NCBI GenBank assembly: GCA_945859605.1
Contig: OX243811.1
Coordinates: forward strand, 64,409,804 to 64,473,803
From: Lumbricus rubellus
Taxonomy: Eukaryota > Annelida > Clitellata > Crassiclitellata > Lumbricidae
Direction: 5' to 3'
DNA length: 64,000 nt
How positions within the stretch are numbered: the first letter of the stretch is position 1; every line of letters starts with the position of its first letter. Shown piece by piece: positions 10,530 through 21,700 of the stretch. A program made the translations under genes and the position numbers. The notes under the pieces are model-generated. The model saw nothing but the letters and a program-made list of their open reading frames with translations. It did no database searches and had not been told where the DNA came from.

Positions 10530-12170
10530 GAGAATATTTTTAAATCAAATTTTATAGGCTTACAGCAATTCTTATTTGATTACAATGTAGTCAAATATCA
10601 AACAGAAAATAAAGTTTATGGCCCACCAGGTAAGCTAGAAAAGCGAACACGAGGCAACTTTTCACCTCTATACTTTCCGCGTTTGAATCATAGGACCCTC
10701 ATGTGATCTCAATTTAGGACATATTCACCTGTGAAGGAAATTTCGAAGCTGATTCGAGGCTTCAAACATAATTACTCAGATAATCCATTGTGAGAATTTA
10801 TATGAGAATATCTAATGTAAACAACTTGTATTTGCCTGGGTAGAGACACGTATTATGTATGATAGGCGTGCGAGACCACCGTTGCCGAAGAGCGAAGAGC
10901 TCGACGGACTGCGAGGTCAAAGAACAAAGACAGGTCGAAAACAATATTGAACATTTGATGGAGCACAACCACGTAGACATCGCCAAACAAGTGCTGCAAC
11001 TACCTTTACTTTCACTCAATTTCTCATTAAAGCAAAGTTATAAAAAAATAATTGTTGTAGATTATTGCTACTTATTACAGCCTACTAATAAAGTTGTGAC
11101 ATTTGCAGATTTAGATAAAATTGCACAAGCAATGGTTTAAAGCTTAAAATGAAGTTTCAGATGTAACAAAGGCAAATTATATTCGGTTTTTTTTGGTCGT
11201 TTTTGTCGCTTTAAATTTTTTTTCATAAAGCGACGTTTTTTTCGGTTTATTTTATTTTCATCGTTTTATACGTCTATGAACCCTTCAAATCAAACCATTT
11301 AGTGAAAACCTGAAGTTTCCGACCGAATCCTAACTCCCTAGCAATCTGAAATCGCGGAACAGTTAAGTGACTCTCCCTAGCAATCTGAAATCGCGGAACA
11401 GTTAAGTGACTTAAGTCTGTTATGTTATTCTGTGAGTGTCTTGAGAGTGATAAAGGAAGATTAATGTCGTTGGCATCTGGTGCTAATTCCAAGATGTCTT
11501 TTCTCTAATAGATGAGATTCTCAGGAATAGTAGAAGCGGAAAATATTAACAGCAGGGCAATAACTCTGAACTGAATAGCAGGATAGCAGCCATTCGAACA
11601 TGATACGTCGATGTTGCAATGTGTTATTGATATCAACATTCTCAGTCTTATTATGCAGTGCGAGGACAGAAAGACATTTCTCTCACTCGTCACTCAAAAT
11701 TATCTCCACAGCGACTCCTCAGTCCTACCAAATGCAGTTGAATGTGTTAGGGCGCTGAACCATGAAATGGCGCTTTAAAATTTTGAGCACGCATCTACCA
11801 TTAGAAATTAATTAGGTCAACAATGATATGTTGCGCTATTTTAGTGTCTCTTTTCTGCTTTTTGCGAAAATATCTTTTAGTGTGGTGCGTTCTATTATGG
11901 TAGCCTATGCGTTAGAACGCCATTTCTTTTTATTTTCATCTATGCTATGCTATGCTATCACACGGTGTGAAGAATTTATATGTCATAACAATTATAGGCT
12001 AATGCTGTTTTTTCAAGCAATGCATGTTAATTTATGCTAGGCTAAATTGTGCTATGTTATCTCAGGTTCTTGTTTATGCCAATGCTATTTCTATAAATAG
12101 GAGTTGAGCAAGTCAGGAATTCAGTTTGTGAAGCAGTCTGCTACAAACATTAAATTCTCTGCACATGGAA
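10530..12170. other. Intergenic between genes A and B
   Basis: No gene recognised. A tandem duplication of about 38 bp lies at 11332-11411 (unit begins CTAGCAATCTGAAATCGCGG). Short frames at 10859-11140 and 11828-12040 match nothing I know. Confidence 0.45.
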
Positions 12171-12179
12171 AACATCGGA

Positions 12180-12295
12180 ACCTTGGACCTGGGTGACAAA
12201 TCACATTGCTAACAAAGGCGTCTCTAAGAGACGTCTCTCCGCAGATTATATAAATAAACAGAAGCGATTCGGCTCTGTTTAGTTGGGGCATCTTG
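12180..12295 (+). promoter_or_regulatory. Promoter of lipid-binding gene B
   Basis: TATATAAATA at 12247-12256 and an initiator-like TTTAGTTGGGGCATCTTG about 30 bp downstream. Upstream blocks TTGGACCTGGGTGACAAATCAC and GCTAACAAAGGCGTCTC are shared with gene A. GTCTCTAAGAGAC (about 12220) is a 13-base near-palindrome unique to B. Confidence 0.7.
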
Positions 12296-12345
12296 TCGAA
12301 GTTTGAACCTTTGTGGCAAATACTGAATTTAAGAGATTCTTAGAG

Positions 12346-15213
12346 ATGGCTGGATTCAACGGAAGATGGAGATTTGCTACTCATTCTAATCTCGAAGCTT
12401 TTCACAACCAGATCAGTATGCACATATTTTTTCTGACCACGTCGTATTCACATTATTCTATTCAATTATTTATAAGCATAGCCTAAAGGTGCCTTGTGTT
12501 GGCTGCCTCGTGTATACGGTCTTCTATTGGTAAAGCGCATGTCGTGATTTTTGTTTACAATGCAGCTGCCAATTATTCTAATATATTCCGCTCTATTCTA
12601 ATCCATTCTGTTCAATTTCATTCCAATTAATTCTTGTCGATTATAATATTATGAAATGCAACACTGTTCTTTTGGCACACCTTGATATATTTTGAGGCGA
12701 TTAATAAGTTCAAACATAGAAGAAATTAGTGTTGTAGCACACTACATATACACCTCACACTTACTGAACGAATAAGTAAACGAATACGGTAGATGCCGTC
12801 TTGCTTGAGTGATGCAATGAAATACATCCAACAGGTATAATAGACCTAATTCTAAAGAGGTCAGCGTCTTCTTTTTGAGTTGGCCTGCTGATTCAGATTA
12901 CTATATGAATTTTGCATTCCACCTCCTCTATATTCAGGATTCAAATCCAAGTTCTTGACGTGTGGCTAAGAAGTTGATATCATAATATGAAAAGGCACTG
13001 TGGCTCAGACGTTACATTATCGTCATCAATGCAAATCAACGTCTCTTAGGACTTATAATTTTCAGGTGCATGTGATAAGCGATGAACTGTCGTCTAGAAT
13101 TTACATTACCTCGCAAAAACTTGCCTTACGTTAATCGCATTGCCTCAGCTCGCCTGTGTTTTACGCACAATCTAGCACAATAAACTGACATTATTGCTTC
13201 TACCAATGCTTCACTATGCAGATAAACGCGTCAGGCGAAAGGAAATAATTAAGAAGTAGATCTACGTATAACGGTATAAGTGGAAGATATCAGTTTCAGT
13301 TCAGAAAAAAATGGGCTCGCTCGTGACAAGTGTGCGAACACAAGGAGTCAAATAGTCTCCCAGCAGAGGCCATCAGCTGTAGATGGAAGCCAGTCCAGGA
13401 CAAAAAGTAGCGTACACCAGCAATATGATACTTCGTAAAGTTCCTGATGCTGCCATGCAATTGCTTTTGATTTCCGTCCTTATTGCCATACCTTAATGGG
13501 TTTTTTATACATGATATTGCTCTGAATCGCCTTATGAAGAAACCAGAAATCTTCTCAAAATGGTTTGTACTTCGCATATTCTACTCATCATACTAATTCC
13601 ATGTTAGTTTTTACTATGCATGTTGCGTGATTATAGAAACTCCTGAGGCTCACAAGGAGACACTGCGTGGATTAGTAAAAAGCCTCGAGACTAACCCAGA
13701 TGCGTACGGTGAAGAATTTAAGGTGGACCTTCCTGGCAAAACTCTTTTCCGGACGCAGTATATCAACGGAGAGAAGTTTCGAGAGACAACAATTCCAATC
13801 GGAGTGGAGACGGATGCAATTGGTCCAGATGGAAGACCGTTCAAGGTTAACTTGATAATTATTTTAAAAAAATATTTAACACGTAGAATAAAAAATTGAG
13901 AGTATCTTGTGACATGGTGATGGTGGTATGTGGTAGGTCTCGTATGAAACGGAATGTATAAATAGAACCAGTGCCTGCATGATGAAAGGAGGAGATGGGA
14001 GAAACTAATCATTCTTTTCATGACACAGTATCGCTAGACAGCAACCAACCGTCAGAGATCTAAAAAATGAGTCAGCATATTCGCGCTGATGGCTGATTAT
14101 CTTAAAACCAACTCACGAAAATGTTCCTCTCCAATCCGGCTTCATGAAGTAGGCCTACCAACCAAATGAATCATTCACCACTTTTTTACTTGCTGATCGA
14201 TGTCAAAATCTATAAAAAAAATAATGGCCTGCAAATCACCCCAACTGGCTGATTACCTTGAAACCAACTCACGAAAATGTCCCTCTCCAATCTGGCTTCA
14301 GGAAGTAGGCCCTACCCTACTAAGTTGCTAACCCAATGAATCACTCATCACTCCCTTATGTACTAAAATCTTTGGCGCAGTCGACCAAACTATTCTCACC
14401 TTCTTTGATATCCTAGGCTTCTTCCGTTTAGGCCTTTGATACTGTGGACCATGTTAACCTAATGGAGTTGCTGTCTAGGCTACTTCTTTAGACCCTGCCT
14501 TCCTTTGGCCGCGCTATTGATTCTAACATAATATATTGACCACCTTCATCGTCAGGTATTTTTTTCGATTAGGCCTACGTAAGTGCTTTAAATGTGCTGA
14601 TATCGAAATTTAATGCTAAACTGTTGCTTTCCATCATTATAGGGAACGTTGACTTTTGATGGCGATAAAAAGTTTACAATTCATCAGAAAGGAGCGGACT
14701 TTGAAGCTGATCATACTTATGAGTTGAAGGGTGATACCATTGAATTGGTAAGTTTTGAGTAGACTATCTGCTGATCGAAATCTATACAAATATACTCTAT
14801 TTTAAACCTAATTAATTAAATAATTCACATGGAATGTTCTGTTTTAGTCCAGCCCTGGCTATTTTTCCCACTGTAGTAATGAGCTATTCTTATGTAATTT
14901 CGATAGCTACACATATCGTAGCGCTGTTATCATAAGATCTCATCCAGTCGTCCATAATTATCTCGTCAAGTCAAGTATTATTTTTTATTGCAACCATTTT
15001 CATACACAACACTGTTACTGTAGCAGAGTCATAAGACATTGATTGCAAAGAGGGTATCTCATTGGTAAACCAGGTCCTAATAATAAATTGTGAATAGAAA
15101 TTATTTTATACATTCTATGTTAATTCGCAGTTGAGTGATACACTGCCTATTTTTCTCTGCAGACTCTAAGTTCCGGGTCGGTTGCTGGAAAAGAAACATA
15201 CAACCGGGCTTAA
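12346..15213 (+). CDS. Fatty-acid-binding-protein-like (iLBP) gene B, 4 exons
   Basis: Exons 12346-12415, 13637-13845, 14643-14747 and 15163-15213 encode 144 residues with the same phases and exon lengths as gene A. It starts MAGFNGRWRFATHSNL and ends GKETYNRA. Exon 2 carries KVDLPGKTLFRTQYINGEKF, nearly the same as in A. Exon 3 has FDGDKKFTIHQKGADFEA, typical of beta strands of the barrel. The two Arg residues that clamp a fatty-acid carboxylate in vertebrate FABPs appear replaced (Tyr before ELKGD, Glu in K-E-T-Y), so the ligand may not be a plain fatty acid. Intron 2 contains a LINE fragment. AATAAA at 15281-15286 is 68 bp after the stop. A mariner-like foldback begins 100 bp downstream. 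Confidence 0.88.
14075..14515 (+). pseudogene. LINE reverse transcriptase fragment in intron 2 of gene B
   Basis: Two tandem copies (about 14090 and 14245) of a block encoding DYLETNSRK followed, after a shift, by QSGFRK. Further on, AFDTVDHVNLMELLSRL at about 14432-14482 is the RT motif around the catalytic Asp region of CR1/L2-type LINEs. Several stops and shifts make it a relic. Confidence 0.65.
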
Positions 15214-15280
15214 GAAAAACATGCGCTAAGTAAGTCCTGTATTAATTTCAGGTCTTATGGAAGAATTTGAGAAAAAAGCA

Positions 15281-15286
15281 AATAAA
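15281..15286 (+). other. Candidate poly(A) signal of gene B
   Basis: AATAAA 68 bp after the stop, before an ATA-rich run. Confidence 0.6.
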
Positions 15287-15311
15287 TTGAAATAATAATA
15301 ATAATAATATA

Positions 15312-16532
15312 GGGTGTCTCGATAGGTCGTGAACGATTTTGAATGCAGAAAAATATATGTTTCACACATTATATTGGGGAAAGTTTTATACTGGCGGATA
15401 GGTTATTCAAATGAAAATGTTAATATAAAAAATTAGATCACTAGCTCATATAATAAAATTGTAGCGCCAATATCCGTGACGTCATCAAATTTGTGCCAAA
15501 TAAACGTTCAGTTAAGCCGCAAACAATATTGTACGACCATCATTGCTAATCCACACATAATTAATTAATACAAATTAGCATTTAGTATTTAATAATGTTT
15601 CCTTTACTCTTTATTACTGCCTCAAGTCGATTAGCCAACGAGCCAAATAGATTTTTCATAGTTGTCAGAGGTAGGCTAGGCCTATTGAATTGATGTCCAT
15701 GCCTTACAAAGCCGACGTCATAAGGTCGTTTGGGGTTCGATATCGGCATAAACAGTTGCCGCCATAATACTCCAAACATTTCCATTGGTGACAAATCTGG
15801 CGAATTAGGCGCCCAGCCCATCGGTGAGATGTAGGCTATCCATTGATAGGCTATTCTTGTTCAACCATTTGACTGAGGCCTTTGATGTGTGTGCACGTGT
15901 AGCCTATACTGTCTTGTTGAAATAATCCTTCGCCGTTATTATGAAACATTTTTGTGGCTGTGAACTGAGCGCAGACTGCACTTCGCTGGATTGCGGGTTT
16001 GACCTCTTTCTCCTGTATCTCATTGATGTAATAAGTCGAAGTGACTGAAGTTTTATTTGGAATGATATGAAGTTTTGTTAATCCAACTGTTTATGCCGAG
16101 CCCGAACCCCAGACACTGAACACCTTAAAACGTCGGCTTCGTAAGGCATGGACATCGATAGGCCTAGCCTACCCCTGACATCTCTGAAAAATCTATTTGG
16201 CTCGATGACTAATCGACTTGAGGTTGTAATAAAAAGTAAAGGAAACATTATTAAATACTAAATGATAAAGTGTATTAATTAATTATGTGTAGATTAACAA
16301 TGATGGTCGTACAATATTGTTTGCGGCTTAACTGAACGTTTATTTGGCACGAATTTGATGACGTCACGGATATTGGCGCTACAATTTTATTATGTGAGCT
16401 AGTGATCTAATTTTTTTATATTAACATTTTCATTTGAATAACCTATCCGCCAGTATAAAACTTTCCAGATTATATTGTGTATAACATATATTTTTCTGCA
16501 TTCAAAATCGTTCACGACCTATCGAGCCACCC
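15312..16532. mobile_element. Mariner/Tc1-like foldback element with ~440-bp inverted arms
   Basis: The ends read GGGTGTCTCGATAGGTCG and, inverted, GGGTGGCTCGATAGGTCG. They are flanked by TATA on both sides, consistent with a TA target duplication. Left arm 15312 to about 15754 and right arm about 16088-16532 are inverted copies, roughly 90 percent alike by eye. Both arms carry the 3' end of a transposase frame (ending KSKGNIIKY) running outward, so the element is an inverted duplication of one transposon end. Size 1221 bp. Confidence 0.8.
15582..16110 (-). pseudogene. Tc1/mariner-type transposase remnant
   Basis: The minus-strand frame 15821-15582 reads GWAPNSPDLSPMEMFGVLW, the block around the third catalytic acid of DDE transposases of the Tc1/mariner/IS630 group. 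Upstream pieces in the same direction (15830-16080) give GLTKLHIIPNKTSVTSTYY and GLFQQDS, the region holding the second Asp. Stops interrupt it and the N-terminal DNA-binding part is absent, so it cannot be active. Confidence 0.75.
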
Positions 16533-16534
16533 TA

Positions 16535-17478
16535 TAATTGAGTCTACGGCTACGAGTCTTGAGACTAACGATATTAGGCCTATATTTTTTATCTGCAACT
16601 ATAATTTGATTTAGCTGAAGAGTTTTAAAATTATTACTGTGCAACGCAAAGCCTAGCAGAAGGAAAGTTCTTCGAAGGGAATAAGCGTGTTCTGTGGCAA
16701 AGAAATAATAAAATTATTCGTAAGGTAATATTCAGATGCTTGAGGCTTAAAGTTTTTGAACTGATTGTAGCTAAAAGTCAATGATATTAATCAGCTTATT
16801 TCTTTTAGATGTATAGTAGGGCTAATCGTTTTGTGCAGCGTAGTGCATCTGCTCTTGTAAGAAGCAAATAAAAGGCTACTTAGCCTACTTAGGCCTACTT
16901 GCTTATTGAAAGGCATGAACCATAAACCTGGACATTGGTATTGCTACCAATTAGTGTCACCTTGCCAGTTGCCACCTAAGGATCTGCTGGACTGTCATGC
17001 ACTTATTTTAAAATCTGAAAGGCGTCCTGCCACTTATTGGCTAGCACAGCCTGGAAAGGTAAGGAGCGTCCAGGCACTTATTTTGGAAAGGTATGGGCCC
17101 TATGGGGCGTCCAGGGTTTTATTTTCCTACACAGTACACTTCAAAAACTGTGTACAAGGCGGCTAAAAAAGAGAATAAATCGGTCCTGTGTAAGCTTATT
17201 CAGAGTCCTTGCTTGCCACTCTGCATTGAGAAGCAAACGTTCGCGAACGTGACTCAGTCCTCTTAACAGACTAGGCTCAAAGCATATTCGCACCAGTAGA
17301 TTAACATCTGTTTAGGTCGGGTCAAAGTTTATCTGTTTAGGCCAGGTCAAAGTTCATTAGAACGACGAGACAGAACAGAGGTTAGCATTGAGATCTGTGT
17401 TCTATGATATTCTAGCCTGACAGAACACTTAGACTCTCGACTTCTGTCTCTATTGTAAGCTTACAGTGGAATTCGACT
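16535..17478. other. Intergenic, internally repetitive near 16960-17130
   Basis: A roughly 60-bp unit containing GGCGTCC(A/T)G and CACTTATT recurs two or three times at 16960-17130. A frame of 86 codons at 16906-17166 is not recognisable and spans this repeat. Confidence 0.35.
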
Positions 17479-17490
17479 TCTGCTAAATCT

Positions 17491-17706
17491 TGTTGTTGTA
17501 TTCGGGCTTAACGACACTGTTTCATATCTAAGATGACTAGTGTCGGAGGCAGAGTACAACCTCACTCCACGTTTATATTGCGACCGAGCCACCCGCAGTA
17601 AAGATCCGAGAAATTAATCTCTGATAAACCGACCGACCGGGAATTGAACCCGGGCCGCCGGCGTGGCGAGCGGGCTACAAACCCACTCGACCACTCAGGA
17701 TCTCTG
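17491..17706 (-). mobile_element. Complete tRNA-derived SINE with 12-bp target duplication
   Basis: The minus strand begins with a tRNA-like head: box-A-like TGAGTGGTCGAGTGG and box B GGGTTCAATTCCC within 17632-17702. The body contains GACACTAGTCATCTTAGATA and ends GAAACAGTGTCGTTAAGCCC plus an ACAACA tail. Direct repeats TCTGCTAAATCT at 17479-17490 and 17707-17718 flank it exactly. The tail defines the dispersed family also seen at 2.8, 3.7, 4.3, 14.0 and 57.7 kb. Confidence 0.85.
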
Positions 17707-18077
17707 TCTGCTAAATCTGTTATCCAGTGTTTAACATAGTTCCTCTGCTTGGGGGCGGGGGGAATCGGGTTTCTAGGTGGCCCAAACAAGTCGGTTTTGG
17801 CCGGAGATGTTTGGACGGACTTTGTCGGTCAATTTTCTGAGGACCTATTTTTAGTTCTTCGTTCCGAATCTCATATTATTATGATACAGATTGTGATTCT
17901 GTTGTAGAGTGAATTGCTGTCGATTCTACAAAGACCGGGTTTCAAAAGAAATTAGGGGCCTATATTATCTGATACCTCATTACGAGATCAAAGCCAAGAA
18001 CAATTTTTTTTATCTAGCTATAATTGTAGAAGCAACAAATAATAATTAGCCTATGTATGAATAAACAAGTCTAGTGT

Positions 18078-18597
18078 TGTCACAAGTCTTTTCCCTCTTC
18101 TTCTCTACGTGTGACCTTCAGTCTCTTCGGAAGCTTCTTCGTATAAGTTCGTGGTAGCGTAGGCCTATCCCTAGATAACTGTTTCATTAGCTAAATGGCT
18201 AGGTTAAAGAATCTACAGTCTTTCACTGTTTTGTTAACCAACAACGACGACGTGTTTAACTCTTCTTATTATACTCCAAAATCCGATATAAAGTAAAACG
18301 ATCAGCAACAACACAACAATGACTACACTTGCGTTATCATAACAACTACACGACTACTATCTTCATCAGTCTACTCTATCGCAACTCAACAACAACTCTT
18401 ACAGCCAATCTCAACGGCTCTCAACACGCAACTCTCCTTCTTCACTTCCACTCCCTTCTTGTACAATTAACGTACGCTCGTCTAGACGTCACGTGCTGTC
18501 CAGACAATCACCTGTGCAGACGCCGCGCGGCAATTTGCACCTGGCCTACTTACGTCGCTGTACGACAATCGGCGTGCACTGATTAAATTAGCTGACA
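18078..18597 (-). repeat. 3' LTR (520 bp)
   Basis: Matches 24633-25152 base for base as far as can be read. A spurious 85-codon plus-strand frame occurs identically in both LTRs. Confidence 0.95.
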
Positions 18598-18617
18598 TTA
18601 CCTCCTTCCTTTCTTTT
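18598..18617 (-). other. Polypurine tract for plus-strand priming
   Basis: The minus strand reads AAAAGAAAGGAAGGAGGTAA directly before the 3' LTR. Confidence 0.85.
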
Positions 18618-18714
18618 GAAGAGAGCTAATTAATCTTAAAAATTAGCGAACGTATAATGCTTAAACTAAATACAAACAATTCTTATACTAAATGCAATCA
18701 CAAAATACCTTATA

Positions 18715-21700
18715 CTACAATCTCGATAAGCAGTCTGCTACTACATTCAACTTTCCTTTCTTATAGTTCAACAGAATGTCAAAATTTTGCAATGATAAAG
18801 ACCATCTGACTAACTTAGCAGACTTCGACATTGACTCAGTCAAATAAACTAAAGGATTATGATCAGTGAACACATTAATCTTGGAACCAATAATGATTTC
18901 TTTCAATTTGTTTAAAGCCCATATGATTGCATAGGCTTCCTTCTCAATCGTCGCCCATCTCCTCTGGGTATCTGTCAGCTTCTGGCTGATAAATGAAACG
19001 GGACGTTCTATCCCCTCATCGTCCACTTGTGACAGCACAGCCCCCACAGCAAAATCACTGCTATCACAGTACAAATTAAATGGTTTGCCAACCTCGAACA
19101 TGTACAGAATAACATTCGATAAAACAATTTCTTTAAGAGAATCAAAAGATTTCTGGTGGTCCTCAGTCCAAATAATGTTCTCAGGTGTCTGCTTGCTAGT
19201 TAAATCTGTCAATGGTTTAGCAATCTCAGCAAAATTACAAATAAATTGTCTGTAGAAACCAAAGAATCCTAACATTTGCTTCACTTGCTTCTTCGTTTCA
19301 GGGTTTTTTAAATTAATCAAACTGTCAATCCTATCTGGATTCATCATCTTCTTCCCTGAACCAATGAGGTGACCGATGAATTTCACCTCACTCTTACCAA
19401 ACACACATTTCTTCAAGTTCAAAGTTACATTATGCAGTCTTATTTGTTTCAAAAACAATTCTAAATGTTTCAAATGAATGTTCCAATCATCAGAATGGAC
19501 TGCAATGTCATCAACATAGGGTTCAGTAAATGCATCAATCGGTTGCAAAATCATGTTTATGGCTTTTACAAAAGTCCGTCCAGAGTTAATCATTCCAAAA
19601 GGGACACGTGTAAATTCGTACAGTCCATTATGGGTAACGAATGCGGTTTTCCATTGGTCGGATTTCTTCACCGGACAAGTCCAGTAAGCACTGCGACAGT
19701 CCAAGACGGAAATAAACTTGGATTTCCCGACTTTGCTCAGCACATCGTTGACGATCGGCATGGGGTATCGACAATTTTCAGTATATGAATTCACGTACCT
19801 GTAGTCGCACGCGAGTCTCAAGGATCCGTCCTTCTTCTTGACGATGACCAGCGGACTTGCCATTCTGCTCGACGACGGCTGAATGATGTTTGCTTTCAGC
19901 ATCTCTTGTATTTGTTTGTCCACTTCTGCGCGGTATATCAACGGTATTCGATAAGCCGTGAACTCCTTCTCTCGAAAGTCTGGTCTCAGCACCACTTCGT
20001 GTTCTACCAATGTACATAATCCAGGTTTGTCCGAAAATCTGTCTGCATATCGGTTCAGTACATCCAGTAGCTGTTTCTGTTGCTCGCTCGTAAGATGTCC
20101 GATCTGTTCATAGTCCAATTGCAGCGATTTCTGTGTCGTCTCTGCATGGTCTTCTTTCAATGGTAGCTCTACCACTGATCCGAATTCGTCGTCCTCTTCC
20201 ACGATGAGACCACACGATAATGTTCTTGCGATGAACTTCCTCATTTTGTTGGCATGGACGATTCGTCGGCCGTTTTCATTCATGTCCACCAGATACGAAT
20301 ACTTGGATCTTCTTTGTAGCACTGTACATGGACCATGCCATCGTGAGATCAATTTATTGGTTGACGTTGGATACAGGACGATGACGTTTTCTCCTGGTTC
20401 GAATTCTTTATCCTTGGCCCTCTTGTTGTATTGACTGGCGTATTGTTTTTGCTTTTCCTCTGCACAATTCTCAGCAAATATCAAAGCTTTCTCCATGTCT
20501 GCTCTTAAGTTCTTCAGGTACTTTGCTGGTTGTACTCCAATGTTTGGCGGTAGATTTATTTCTTTGGTCCAGCTTTCCTTTAAGATAGTTAATGGTCCTC
20601 TTGGCATTTTTCCATACACCAGCAGATATGGTGCCACTCCTGTCGTTGCGTTAGGAACTTCTCTCAATGCCCATACGGTAAACGGAATAATTTTATGCCA
20701 CTGTCTTGGATTTTCCACAATGACATGATGTACCATCTTCTTGAACGTCTGGTTCCATCTCTCGACTAATCCGGCTGCCTCTGGATGCCCCGGTGAATCG
20801 AATCGTGGACAGCATCCCATCAATTTCAAAAATTCTCTTGTAAGACTGGCTGTAAAATTCGTGCCTCTGTCGCTGGTGATCACAGACGGCACCCCCACGT
20901 CAATGAAAAGCTTCATCAAAGCTTCGCACACAGCCTTAGCAGTCAATGACTTCAGCAAGAAGATTGTCGGCCATCTTGTACATGAATCCACTATGCACAA
21001 GCAATACTTATGCCCAGCTGCTGACTTCGGTTCTATTGGGCCTACCACGTCCATAGTCATCCGTCGGAATGGAACATCTTCCCTTGGAATTGGTGTAATC
21101 GGCACTCGATCCATCACCAAACTTCGTGCCTTCAGCTGACACTTCTCACAGGACTTACAAAATTTCACCACGTCTCGACGCATCTTTGGCCAGACAAAGG
21201 ACAACTTGATTCTCTCTCGTGTCTTCTCTTCTCCCAAGTGTCCGCCAAATACTGACTCGTGAGCTAATTCCATTACTTGAATTCTTCTCTCTTTCGGTAA
21301 CACCAACTGATACACAAGCTGATCCAGCATTTGATGCTTCTTAAACAGCAATCCATTCACCACGATAAACTCTGATCCTTGGTCTTCAGCGATCCTCCAC
21401 CACGATTTCAGTGACTCGTCATTTCTCTGCTGCTCCTCGAATTTCTTCGCATCTTCCAGCTGTCTTTCATCGTTCGAATTCTCTGTGAACAAGTCCCTCA
21501 TACTTGTCTCCAGTTCAGCGTCGCTTCCGGAATCTTCACTATCATTTCGTTCACATGCAGCCATCTCTTCTTCAGTTTCATTGTTCTCAGATGTTGTTCT
21601 TTCGTCATCTTGGATGCTGAGTTCATCTTCGCTTTCCGTGTCATCTTCTTGCGAACTTTCGTTTATCGTTTCATCTTCTCCGTCTTCGACTTCTGCTCTC

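Noticed and set aside
16906..17166. 86-codon frame as a small gene
   Set aside because: Crosses an internal tandem repeat and shows no known motif.
18329..18586. 85-codon plus-strand frame, repeated at 24884-25141
   Set aside because: It lies antisense within the LTRs, and the repetition only reflects LTR identity.
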